This document shows positions 47,013 through 57,544 of a DNA stretch of 64,000 nt, piece by piece (positions within the stretch are counted from its first letter, which is position 1; every line of letters begins with the position of its first letter). The translations under genes and the position numbers were made by a program. The notes under the pieces were generated by a model. It ran no database searches. It was not told the DNA's origin and worked only from the letters and a program-made list of their open reading frames with translations. This DNA comes from Corbicula japonica (Eukaryota > Mollusca > Bivalvia > Venerida > Cyrenidae): assembly GCA_038501625.1 (NCBI GenBank), contig JAZAYU010000903.1, positions 62,001 to 126,000 of the forward strand, read 5' to 3'.

Positions 47013-47784
47013 ATGTCAAACGATCTATTAACTGCTTCTATGGACACGACTGACGCTTTACATTTGAGGAAAAGCAGCCATTTGCTTGTCGAGGATCGCC
47101 TGAAATCCTTCGACACTTGGCCAAAACAGCTTAGACCTCTTAAACACGATCTTGCAAAAGCTGGATTTGTATACATCGGCAAGTCTGACAAAGTTCACTG
47201 TTTCAATTGTCGTATTGTTCTGTAAGACTTGGAATCTAGCAATTAGCCATGGAGCGAGCATGAAAAGTGGTCGCCAGACTGTTCTTACTCGAAGATCGTT
47301 GGTTACACCGAGTCTTCTGTCGGAGCTGTCAGACCAAACTTTGATGAAATCGACAATGGCAGAAATTCAACATCAACTACATCAACAACGGGTAACGTCG
47401 CTCCGTCGACAGTATCAAGTGGATTCCGATTTGGCGGACTAGAAGGCTTCGGAACAACCAGTGGGACAGAATAATCCTCCTACTCAAACGTCAACATCGA
47501 CAACTACTTCGACAATACCAAGTTATTTACGATTTGGCGGATTCGGCGGCTACGGAACAACCAATGTGCGACAGAATAATCTTCCTACTCAAACGTCAAC
47601 AGCGACATGCTCTGCATCCACAGGAGGTCAAACTTTGTCACGACTACAGCTGCGACGACAACCGCTCAATCAATATTTTACTTCGGACCAATATCTTCAA
47701 CGCCACTTCCACCATATACAAAAATACCAGCAGGTGTCTTCTTTGGAAAACGTGGCCAGTCACATTTGTTCTGAGAATTTTTGA
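47013..47784 (+). pseudogene. BIR-domain (IAP-like) pseudogene, intronless
   Basis: From the ATG at 47013 the frame reads into a BIR domain: LKSFDTWP, then KAGFVYIGKSDKVHCFNC. The family binds caspases or acts with ubiquitin ligases in apoptosis control. The zinc ligands are all present (Cys-x-x-Cys, then His in SEHEKW and Cys six residues on), but TAA at 47223-47225 and TAG at 47244-47246 interrupt the domain and the usual Trp before the second stop is Leu. Downstream are two tandem units of 103 bp (CGATTTGGCGGA at 47427 and 47530) encoding RFGG.GFGTT-type repeats; the first differs by two bases and so changes frame, reaching TAA at 47472. No RING domain follows. The lack of introns suggests a retrocopy or an element- or virus-carried copy. 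Confidence 0.65.
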
Positions 47785-49561
47785 CAGCTGTCAAATAATT
47801 GATCTTCGTTTTTTAGTATATAAGTACATGCAGGTAGGCATGCATTGAAATAAGAAAGGATTATCAGGATCAATACAATATTTTGAATTTTCATTCGAAT
47901 TCAGCAAGAATGTTAAACATATAGTTATATTTTCATTTAAATTACCTTTTATGTAATGTGTACAATTTTATGTTCTTCTTACTGTTCAGAACAACCACTT
48001 CAAGAAAACATTTAATTATCAGTTGCATATTCTATTGTTTATTATATCCATCACATATTTACCATTGGCTTGTGTTTCAGAAGACATTGTACAACAGCGA
48101 ACCTAATCTTCCGACCATTTTAGCACTATTTCCTTTGATACACCTACACTCGTCAAAAGTTCTAAGTGCACACTTTTCAATGTTGAATATCTCAAAGTAA
48201 AATTAACATAATTCAAAAAAAGTTTGACATTATGTTAAATATGATCAAACAATAAAAATTATTTGAAAACTGTGCATTTGTTTTACGTAGTACGTCATCT
48301 ACGTCGGCATACGCTATTTATGCCTAATCCCCGTGCGGCAATCGAAATTGAACTTTTTACAACCGATTTTGTTTTCCACATGTTTATCGACACCGGACAA
48401 TCTAAAAACACACACCAAAGTTTTATAACTATGGAACGTTTGACGACTGTTAGCCACGAAAATGCCGTCAAAATGCTCTTACCTGGCACTACTTTTAATT
48501 TGTAATAAAACATCCTGATGTTATTCGTAAATAAAAAAATAAATGCTTTATTTTTGCTTTTTTGTCATAATAACAAAAAATTCAAATGCAATTTTTTTCT
48601 AGATTGATAACGTTGCTTACGTTGAACGTTGAAGTTACTCTCTTACGTCATTAAATATTTAAGCAAAATAACGTAAAAACGAACATTTGAGAATTGCATT
48701 TATTTGATAAGTGCCCAATTATCAAAACTCTAAAATTTAAATTAAAAGAAATCAACTAAACCTCAAAACCGAATTAATCAAAAATCATGTTATTCGGACA
48801 AAATACTGTCCGAATTACCGGTCTATTTTATCGAAATAAATACTTTTTTTCTTTTGAAACGGCTGATACACATCTATCAACGAGAATTGCATCGTCCCAA
48901 ATCGCTAGACCACTAAAAAACTTTTGGCGAAAACCAATGTGAGGAAAATAGAATTTTCTCCTTGACATCCACGTTATCAAGTTATGGATAGAGAAGAGCG
49001 CTCATCGTCCCCATCAGACCATTACGAAGCTACAAGAAGTTATTTAAGTGCAATGAAATGACAAACCTCAACATTTCCTTGAGACTAACATCAAATTTTG
49101 ATGATAAAAATATGAAAAAAAATATCACAACTTATAGCGGATTCAATGATTATTTTCTTGAGAATTGCAATCTGTGTACCAGTGAGCTGAACATGTTCTA
49201 ATTTTTAATTGCGCTATGCAGATTTCAGTTTGTTTGTGTGGGTTAATATGATATTGATACTCCTTCATTATAATTTATAATATTTTGAAAGATACTATTA
49301 AATAATTCGGAAAATCAACATTTATTAAGTGTGCACTTAGAACTTTTGACTAGTGTATATCATGAATCAAAATAATGGAAATTAATGCTTAGATATTGAA
49401 TAATAATTGCTGAAATCTTAATGTCAACAAAACATGATCATTATTTATAAGCTTTTAAAATTGGTTTAAGAAACAAGTCTTAACATACACTGCAACATTT
49501 GGGAACCTTGTAAATCTCAATATCTTAAACTTCAAAGATTTTTCATATGAAGCCTTCTTAC
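47785..49561. other. Mostly empty; possible relic ORF at 48275-48505
   Basis: The frame at 48275-48505 (VVRHLRRHTLFMPNPRAAIE and on) has mixed, protein-like composition and ends next to AATAAAA, but there is no ATG at a suitable place and no known domain. The rest is AT-rich. Confidence 0.3.
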
Positions 49562-50879
49562 CATCAAATGGCTGAAGTATCTCTTGCAAGGATTCTTGAC
49601 TTTGTCTTTTTTCTTTCTCGGCCTTCTTCAATTTAGCAGGTAAGGATTTGACTAGTAATTGCAGTAATAAGTTATTATTATATAATATAATTTAAAGCAT
49701 TTATTATGCATACAAATGTCTGAGGATAGAAAAAATGTGTCTTTTAAGTAACTACTCACCAACCTTAATATTTAGGTCTTGTGGCATCAGCCTAGAAAGC
49801 TTAGCCGAACAATAATAAAACTGTGTATTTATAGCTAGCATATAATAAGATGTATATAAGTGAAGTGAGAAATATGGAAAAACACAAATGAAAATCAACA
49901 TTACAATAGTAAAAAACATGATATTTATTATGCCTTTTTAAAACAGAAAACAAAAGTGACTTATAATTTATATTACTTTGGTTTGTGTCAGGTTAACAAA
50001 ACACTATGCTGAGTCTGTTGCTTACTTTAGGGTATTGATTTTAACCAATTAATCTGTAATTAATTTTGCAACCAACAATAATAAAGACTTATAATTTTGT
50101 ATGATTTAAAACACAATAAGCTAAGTTAGCAGTACAATAAAACAAGCTTAAAAATACCAAATTTTTCTTTAATTTGTTGCCCATAGTGTAGAAGCCCATC
50201 TATTAATAGGTCAACTCTGTTTTCAGGAGTCATCTCTGTGGTTATTTTAGAGAATTTTCCTAAATAGGACCATAACCTTTCCAAACATTCACCATCTGTT
50301 TAACCAATGCCCTCCTTACGCCTGGGTCCATTAACAACCTATGCATAAAAAACTGAACAAATTCCAGAATATCAGGTAAATATCTTTCAAGAACATATTT
50401 TTTTATGAAATTTTCAGTTTGATTGAATAGTCTTGACAAATCACATGTTAAAAATCCTTTTCCGAAGATGTGATGGTGAAAAAAGACTACAGCAACCTTC
50501 TAAAATAGGGAAGATCACAGAATAAGAGGTACACAATAGTAGAATCAATACATGTATTAACAAACAATAGTAGAATCAATACATGTATTAACAAAATAAC
50601 AACAAGCTATAAAAAGATAAATAGCTTATAAATTATTATTTTAGAAATTGCATTTATTTTTAACCAATCAGTTTCTTGAGATTTGAAATCGGTTTCCAGT
50701 CTTTTTTCAGTTTTATGATATTGGGTTCAGAATTGATAGTCCAATACCCTTACTATCAAACTAACCTATTTAATAACATCTACCATGAATTTATTTACCT
50801 GACAGTCCATTTGGTGCCCATAAGAATGAAATATTGGTATGGAGAAATCCACCTTATCCAGTACCATGTTATTTGTCTT
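49562..50879 (-). pseudogene. KDZ-type transposase core, broken by a nonsense codon
   Basis: Exon 50799-50879 reads VDFSIPIFHSYGHQMDCQ, followed by GTAAAT. Exon 50158-50338 continues in phase with PRRKEGIG, a TAA at 50300-50302, then TDGECLERLWSYL. The H-x-Y-x-H...C-Q block followed by a DGE..ERLWS block is the signature of Kyakuja/Dileera/Zisupton (KDZ) transposases as I know them; a Leu codon is expected where TAA stands. Further exons are a micro-exon at 49760-49777 and 49562-49651 (KSLPAKLKKAEKEKR), which keep the frame. The N-terminal catalytic part and the rest of the C-terminus were not found. The segment 50339-50510 between exons also stays open for a stretch but does not match the family. 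Confidence 0.6.
50662..50727 (+). mobile_element. Palindromic MITE, right-half copy 3
   Basis: AACCAATCAGTTTCTTGAGATTTG to TTTTATGATATTGGG resembles the right half of the elements at 9943 and 13131. It lies within the intron or flank of the KDZ remnant. Confidence 0.5.
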
Positions 50880-51845
50880 CTATATTTAAAAAAATCACTA
50901 TTATAGCCATATACTTAAAATTTATATATGAAATAAACATTTAACATTAATTTCAATTTGAGTTTTAATGAAAGAGTGAATCAAGTTTGAATTAAACTTA
51001 TTTTATTAAATAATTAGAGTCAAATTGATTTCGAAACTTAATATTATTGTAACACATTGGGTAGAAACATATTTTGGTGAGTACAGTTTGAATCCATCAA
51101 ATCTTTTAAATAACAGAAGGAATCTACATGCTCTGCCAGTCATCAATATTTCACCACTGTTATATATTTTTCTTATTATGGGACAAATAATCTGTGTTAA
51201 CAAGCTAACTTTATAAGAAACTAACAAGGTGTACTAAAAATCTGTAATTTATGTTAATGTTGGTCTTCTATATGTCTTTCATGTAATTTACTGAATTTGT
51301 GACAGGAAGATAAATAATTTACACATTGTAAATATGTGAAAAAGCTGGAAAATGCAGTTCGAACGGAAAGTTAATTACAAAGAAGAAAAAAATTATGGGA
51401 ACGGGTAAGTACCCATTATACAATACATGCTGGGCATTACAATACCCCAGTCTTCCATGGCAAACTCCCGTTGCCATCAACTACAGGCAAACACCTATTG
51501 CAATAAAAAAATATTTGTCTTAAGGCAACAATTATTAACTAACTAGTGTTCCAAATTATTAACTAGTGTTCTCATAGAAAATTAACCGATAACTATATTA
51601 AGAACTGTCACTGTTAACTGACTAGAATGTACACTGAAACAGTCTCTCTCCAGTTCAAAGTGATATGTACATACCGATGTCACTTAAGAAACACTGAATT
51701 GTTCAAAGTGATTCACATGACAGATACTCCTTGCTTCAAAACCGTAATGGCTAATATTTAATACCCATTTATTTCAGTAAATTTCCAAAACTGTTCAAAT
51801 TGAATGAAACTTAAGTGTACTTATTTGTTATAAGTTTAAATCACT
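50880..51845. other. No gene recognised
   Basis: ORFs at 51006-51227 on both strands overlap and have no domain. Upstream KDZ exons would be expected here but I could not identify them. Confidence 0.35.
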
Positions 51846-52293
51846 TTATTTACTAAGACTGTTCTTTTTATTGTCTATTATATTCTCCTTGTCCTCAAGG
51901 CGTGACCTCTTAGTTTCTGAAGCTTCCTCTGGTCTACGGTGACACCTTCGCAGCTCCTTAACCATCCGGTCCATGAATCGAGCAAGGTTCACCATAGAAT
52001 CGGTAATCTTTTTCGTCGAGGTTTCTCACGACCCGACTGTTCCAATCAACAGCGGCCGTGAGTTTCCCAATCGCTACTTCTATGGTCTTCTCCATGTGGC
52101 GAAGGGAAGCCGACACGGACTCTGTCTCGCTCGTGGTCTTCATGGTTTCCTCAGTCTGGACACCCTGGAAATTGGTAGTTCCCAGTCGCTCCACCCTAAA
52201 CACGCCTTTGCTAGATGAGGTGGACGGCCCGAGCTCAACAACAAGGTCGTTGGTAGAGGACATAACAGAAGACCTGCTGGGCATAAACGACAT
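51846..52293 (-). pseudogene. Coiled-coil ORF with one frameshift
   Basis: ATG at 52291-52293 follows an in-frame stop, so the start is clear (MSFMPSRSSVMSSTNDL). The protein is Ser/Thr-rich, then heptad-like (SASLRHMEKTIEVAIGKL). At an A5 run (plus-strand T5 at 52009-52013) the frame is lost; a second frame carries on with MVNLARFMDRMVKELRR and LEDKENIIDNKKN to TAA at 51846-51848. One surplus A in the homopolymer would explain both. Similar Ser-rich plus coiled-coil ORFs accompany some transposons; there is a weak parallel near 29.2 kb. Confidence 0.45.
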
Positions 52294-52926
52294 GACAACT
52301 TGCTTCTAACCGGTTCACATCCCTGCCGCTAAAATTACTTTTTACAATTTCATAAAAAATAGAAACTGAATTAATACATGAATTATTTTATTCAAACACA
52401 CAGAATAGAATTAAGCATATTTGTTTAACAATATTTACATGACATTAAAAAGAATAGAAAGCACTCTTTATATATGTTAATAGGCTCGTTGTCGGTTAAC
52501 TATACGTCTCTCTATTTATAATAATTCCAGGATGTTGCTGCTGTTGTTTTTATTAAGCGAACACATGAATAAGATGGAGTAGTTACATTATATGCCGTCT
52601 GTGGTTCTGGCTCATCTATGTCTAAATAATTGAATTCTATAATGAACTGAGTGTAATGCAGGATAAAAATATAATATGATTGTTTAAGGCATTTCAGACA
52701 ACACATACATGCATAAACTTAAATAACAGTTCAGCATTATAAAACACCCATTTAACACTGATTCGTTAACATAGCAATAAAATTAATAACGTGAAAAGCT
52801 CGAAAGGACATTTACAAATTTATTTAAAAACGTTACAAAAGTCTTTACTTCGCATGTTTATTGTGGTATGGAATAAATTTATATTGCAATCATTGATTTA
52901 CCATTATCTTAATTAACTTGGTCAGA
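52294..52926. other. No gene recognised
   Basis: AT-rich spacer. Confidence 0.35.
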
Positions 52927-53076
52927 CTATTTAATTAAGGTACCTTCGAAATTTATGTTCTGAAGAGACATCCCGGCAAACCTAGCAACTAATCCTTTTT
53001 CTTGCATTACATGACTTTCGCGATATCCAAGCGTTCGATCAACCCACTTGTCGCCCGGTATGGCCCATGTGGTTGA
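52927..53076 (-). CDS. Candidate terminal exon, unknown
   Basis: After GTTGGCTAG the frame reads TWAIPGDKWVDRTLGYRES then MQEKGLVARFAGMSL and ends TAG, 50 codons. A shorter frame in the other phase is in register with the donor at 53611. Which one, if either, is used cannot be decided. Confidence 0.25.
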   Translation of the reverse strand, partial: STTWAIPGDKWVDRTLGYRESHVMQEKGLVARFAGMSLQNINFEGTLIK

Positions 53077-53610
53077 CTAGCCAACGAGGTTGGGCCCCTT
53101 TTAGACAGACAGGATACGGTCATGTTAGTTCCCACGCCGTCTCTATAGTCCTTTCTAGATTATTTCTAGTACGTAGATAAATGAGTGTATATGCCTATTA
53201 AAGTGACACGCCCGTGTATTTGGTAAAAAATCGAATTTCTAAAAATGCGTATATGTATTCCTGAATGCCAAAGTAAAACAAATAAAGTGTTTTGCCTAAA
53301 CGAAAAGCACACTCAAAACGTCTACTGCTTTAACTAACGGGGTGATTTTAAGTGTGTTTCGGTTACCCCAAAAATGTGGTAAATCTAGCTTTAAAACCAT
53401 TTTTATTTGTTTTACTTTGGAAATTACGAATGCATAAATCGATTTCAAGTTTTCAATACAGACCAGCTAAAACAATATTGTAAACATTTGAAGATTTCTG
53501 ACTCAACTTGCAGGCTTTCGGAATTTAAGTCATTAAAATGTATAGATGTAACTAAGATACGTTGAAAAGAACTTTCCGCATTATTCAAAAAGAAAAAGAA
53601 AACAACTTAC

Positions 53611-53943
53611 ACTTTGTTGGTCTTGATCTTGTTTTTTTGCCACAGTTGCATTGCTCTGTTGTAGTCACTTTCATCGGCGAACTTGAGCACACCAGTTACA
53701 GCCGTACTTATTATAAAAGTTTTATATATCATAACAAAAATATTGTGTAATGTTTCTAACTAATATTAATAAACAAATGAAATTCATACCAGAAGCTTGA
53801 GCCCAATATTTAATAAGAAGAAGATGACGAGTAAAACAAAAACTTACATTATACGGTATTGCATCGTGCTTCAGCATGTCGATCAGTATTTTAAAGTCTT
53901 CCTCTCCAGAGACCGCCAAAATAAATTCCTTTCCTTGCGACAT
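53611..53943 (-). CDS. Candidate first exons of an unknown gene
   Basis: Exon 53848-53943 starts at ATG and reads MSQGKEFILAVSGEEDFKI through HDAIPYN before GTAAGT. A second exon ending at 53611 (DESDYNRAMQLWQKNKIK) is followed by GTAAGTTG. Its acceptor may be at 53681 (phase 0 but weak) or 53706 (out of phase). Acidic and helical; no family recognised. Confidence 0.4.
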
Positions 53944-54819
53944 GGTGATTCTACCGTTTTGAGGTTTATCAAGCGACTGATTACAATAATGGAGTCGTAC
54001 AACTTATGTATACTTTTCCTGGGGCGGCACTATTGTGTGTTATAAAGCATTATTGACAATGAGTAAAACAATGATTATATTTTGGGTATGAGCCCATGCC
54101 AATTTAAGGGCTTTAATGTCAGCCAATATTAAATCCTTATTAATTTAGATGATTTTGAAGAAAGTCAAGCCCCCAAAATCAACCATGTACCAAAAATTAA
54201 CCATGTGACGATGAAGGTAGAGGGGAACTTAAATGATGATTTAATATGGACCAAGCTCATTTATCGTACTTACCTGATTTTATGATTTAATTCTTTGTCT
54301 TAATAAGTTTATTTAATTGATTTACATGTAACCCAGAAAGGACTTAATGACCATGCATCACAAGAGGTTTTAAACCCGGCTCTTGACTGTCAGTCGGTGG
54401 TCCAATGTAATATGACAGGAATCGTAGCTCACCGTACTTGCAACTGCATATGAATTCGACAGCCTATTTTTCTTTTCATGTCCAACAGAAGCCAGTTTAA
54501 AAGAGCTAGCGTTCTTTTACTTAATCATATATTTCGGTATCTGTTATATTGTTGTACTAAACTAAACTTCATAATCAGGCTAGTAACAACCCCCCTTAAG
54601 TTTGTCTTTGGATACGCACTGAAAGGAATAATTGGGGTCGCTGTTTTTATTGACACGTTTAAATATCAAATGACAACATTCACGGGGGGGGGGGGGGGGG
54701 ATCGTGCACAACCGTTATCGCTGGTAAAGCGAGAAAATTGTTCTGCAAGCATCCAGTGACGGTACTTCATATGTTTATTTTGACCCGGAAAGGTAGGTGG
54801 TCAGCTTTGACCCGTTTTT
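53944..54819. other. No gene; poly-G tract
   Basis: An uninterrupted G run of about 17 lies at 54685-54701. The ORF 54478-54759 crosses it and is not supported. Confidence 0.4.
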
Positions 54820-55380
54820 TGTGTCGCCTGCGATAGCAGGTAGACACATAGGGATCCTATTGTCCGGCGGCGTCGGCGTCGTCGTCGGCGTCGTCCGGTA
54901 GTCCCCCAACTTTCACCTGAAACTTAATGTTGCCTATTACTTTGAAAGTACTTGTCCTATTCACTTCATACTTGGAATATATCATCAGCACGAACAATGC
55001 CATCTGTGATGACAAAAATGATAACTCCAGTTTCATTTTTTGGCCCCTTTCAAATGCAACTTTAACCTGAAACTTAATGTTGCCTATAACTTTGAAAGTA
55101 CTTGTCCTATTCACTTCATACTTGGAATATATCATCAGCACGAACAATGCCATCTGTGAATGACAAGAATGATAACTCCAGTTTCAATATTTTATGAGTT
55201 ATATCCCTTTCATATGCAACTTTAACATGAAACTTAGTGTTGCCTGTAAAATGGAAAGTACTTGTTCAATTAATTCACTTAATACTTTGAATAACTCATC
55301 TGCATTTACAAACCAATTTTTGAAGATGAAAACTCAGGTTTCACCATTATTTTAGTTATTCCCCTTTTTCTCTGTACAGA
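54820..55380 (+). mobile_element. Satellite-bearing element end, same family as 31333-31739
   Basis: TGTGTCGCCTGCGATAGCAG and ACATAGGGATCC match the reversed right end of the 31.3 kb element. A GGCGTCGGCGTCGTC tract follows, then units of about 150-160 bp with AACTTAATGTTGCC at 54921, 55071 and, diverged, 55231. No second end was recognised. Confidence 0.55.
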
Positions 55381-55639
55381 TAATTAAACATCACAGAAAT
55401 ATTCCTGGTTTGCTAAGCTTTAAAATGATACCTATATGAAGGTTTTACGGCCAGACAAACCGAAGTTATGCTGATTTTGATCATGCAAATAGTACATGCT
55501 TATGTGACATTTCCTTCCTATATGTTCTATAGGATAAAACGGGACTAAAATAAAGAAATTTCAACAACTCAAGTAACAAAATGTATTATTATGAAAAAAA
55601 CATCTCTATTAACATCATACACACTATACATTTTCTTAA
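55381..55639. other. No gene recognised
   Basis: Short spacer between the element and the minisatellite. Confidence 0.4.
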
Positions 55640-56720
55640 AGGTGCTCTGAACCACAATATCCAATAAAATGTGATGAGTACCACGATATCCTTCTGACCA
55701 TGGCGAGTACCATAATATCCATTATTCTGTGCAGAGTTCAGAATACGATATCCAACAATCCCTGCTGATTACCGGGATATTACAAGAACTGTGCTGAGTA
55801 ATGCAATATCCAATAATTAAACCCTGCTGAGTACCATGATATAAAACAAAACTTGCTGAGTAACAAAATATCTAATAAACTGTGCTGATCACCAAAATAT
55901 CCAATAAACCATAGTCAACACCATTGTATCCATTAAACTGTGCTGAGTACTATGACCAATAAACCCTGCTATGAATACAAAATGTGTGATGGATACCACG
56001 ATATCCAATTAACCGTGATGAGTACCATTATATCCATTTAACTGTGTCGAATACCATGATATCCAGTTAAATATGCTGAGTACCTCAATATCCATTTAAC
56101 TGTGCCGAGTACCCCAATATCAAATAATCACTGCTGAGTGCCAAAATATCACAAAAACTGTGCTGAGTACCACGATATCACAAAAGTCGTGCTGAGTACC
56201 ATAATATCCAATAAACCATGCTGAAAACCATGATACCCATTAAACTGTGCTGAGTATCATGATATCAAAGAAAACAAGCATAGTTCAGCGATAAGTATGA
56301 ACCATGCTAAATACCACAACAATCAACAAAAAGTGCCGAATACAGTGACATCTACAAAATGTGTTTACTACCACAACATTAAAATAACTTTGTACAGCAG
56401 CATTCAATAAACAGTGCTTAGTAACATGTCACCCAGCAAACTAAATACAATACAAGTTTCTAATAAACCGTGCTTAGGTATTCAAAACACTGTTTTTATT
56501 ACTATGATATCCACCAAACCGTGAAAAAGGTATGATGATATCCTATAAACCTTGCTAAGTTCAAGGAAATCTTACAAACAGTGGTAAGTTCCATGCTATC
56601 CAATAAAACGTGTTGAGTACAGCAACATATACAAACTGTGCTAACTAAAAACAATTGACAAACCATGTTTAAGTGTTTAGTACTGCAAGATTCAACAAAT
56701 CATGCTAAGTTCTTCAACAG
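55640..56720 (+). repeat. Degenerate minisatellite, unit about 30-40 bp
   Basis: The phrase GTGCTGAGTACCATGATATC followed by CAATAAACC recurs about 30 times with changing quality over 1.1 kb. It ends near a CATATCTATGGAGTGAAGAG that resembles the end of the GATC-rich repeat family. Confidence 0.8.
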
Positions 56721-57374
56721 CCATATCTATGGAGTGAAGAGTTAACAAGCTTTCTAGAGCCTACTTGCTGTAACATAGCTCAACCAATCTATAAAAATCA
56801 CATATGGCAATAATGTGAAAGGCCTAAAAAGATAAAACCAATAGCTTTCGTATTACAGTGGCCCTAGCGAGCTTGACTTATAATAGAGACAGTTGCATGG
56901 AATCTCCTGGGATAAATGGAACTCTTTTTTGCAAGGAAGTGGCACTAGATTTTACTTTCTTAATGAAGTAAAAGTCTTATGTTACAATATAATCACACAT
57001 GCATAAAAACTACCTATGCCAATACGATGGTGAAAAGGAGTCCTATTCTTTTTTTATTTAAATTATTTTTTTAGTTCATGAAGTAAAAATGAATGAATGT
57101 TCAGCAAGGAGTACACAGTCACTGGTACTGGACTACAGTACATGATCAGATAATTATAAGTTCACTTTTCTCCATATCATGCAACAATGGAAACAAATAA
57201 GTCTTCTCATCATTATCGTATTGGCATATACATTCGATTTTTTCACATTCAAATTTTTGTTTATCGACTGCCAAAACTTTTCATAATTTTTTCCTTTAAG
57301 CTGCTGTTGAAAAGGATCTTTCTTGTCCTTCGATCACAATAATAATTTTAATTCTCTTTCAGATGTATTTCTTT
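56721..57374. other. No gene recognised
   Basis: AT-rich sequence downstream of the next exon, including its possible 3' UTR. Confidence 0.35.
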
Positions 57375-57544
57375 TTACAATCTTGCATTTTTCATCCAGC
57401 CGTGACAGCTAAGAATTGTATTAATTTGCTTTGATTTACTCCAGTCCAGTTCTGGATATAATGCTTGAAGACTTTGTATAGCAGTTGTTTTCCCCTCTCT
57501 TCTCCTCACTTTAAGCAAGTCTTCATTGCTTGGCTCTAGACAGT
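57375..57544 (-). CDS. Terminal exon, unknown protein
   Basis: Acceptor CTGTGTTTTAG is followed by 55 codons and TAA; the peptide contains LEPSNEDLLKVRRREGKTTA and ends LDWSKSKQINTILSCHGWMK. Basic, helix-forming composition with several Trp residues suggests a nucleic-acid-binding or transposase C-terminus, but I recognise no family. Upstream exons were not found. Confidence 0.45.

Noticed and set aside
50339..50510. Open frame between KDZ exons (with LTCDLSRLFNQTENFIKK)
   Set aside because: It does not match KDZ blocks, and using it would put the DGE block out of frame; treated as intron or foreign sequence.
53722..53847. Extension of the ORF beginning MSQGKEFILAV
   Set aside because: Runs past a consensus GTAAGT donor into intron-like hydrophobic sequence.
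54685..54701. G-quadruplex candidate
   Set aside because: A bare G run of this kind is also a common assembly or sequencing feature; without flanking structure I do not claim function. The same holds for 61058-61073.
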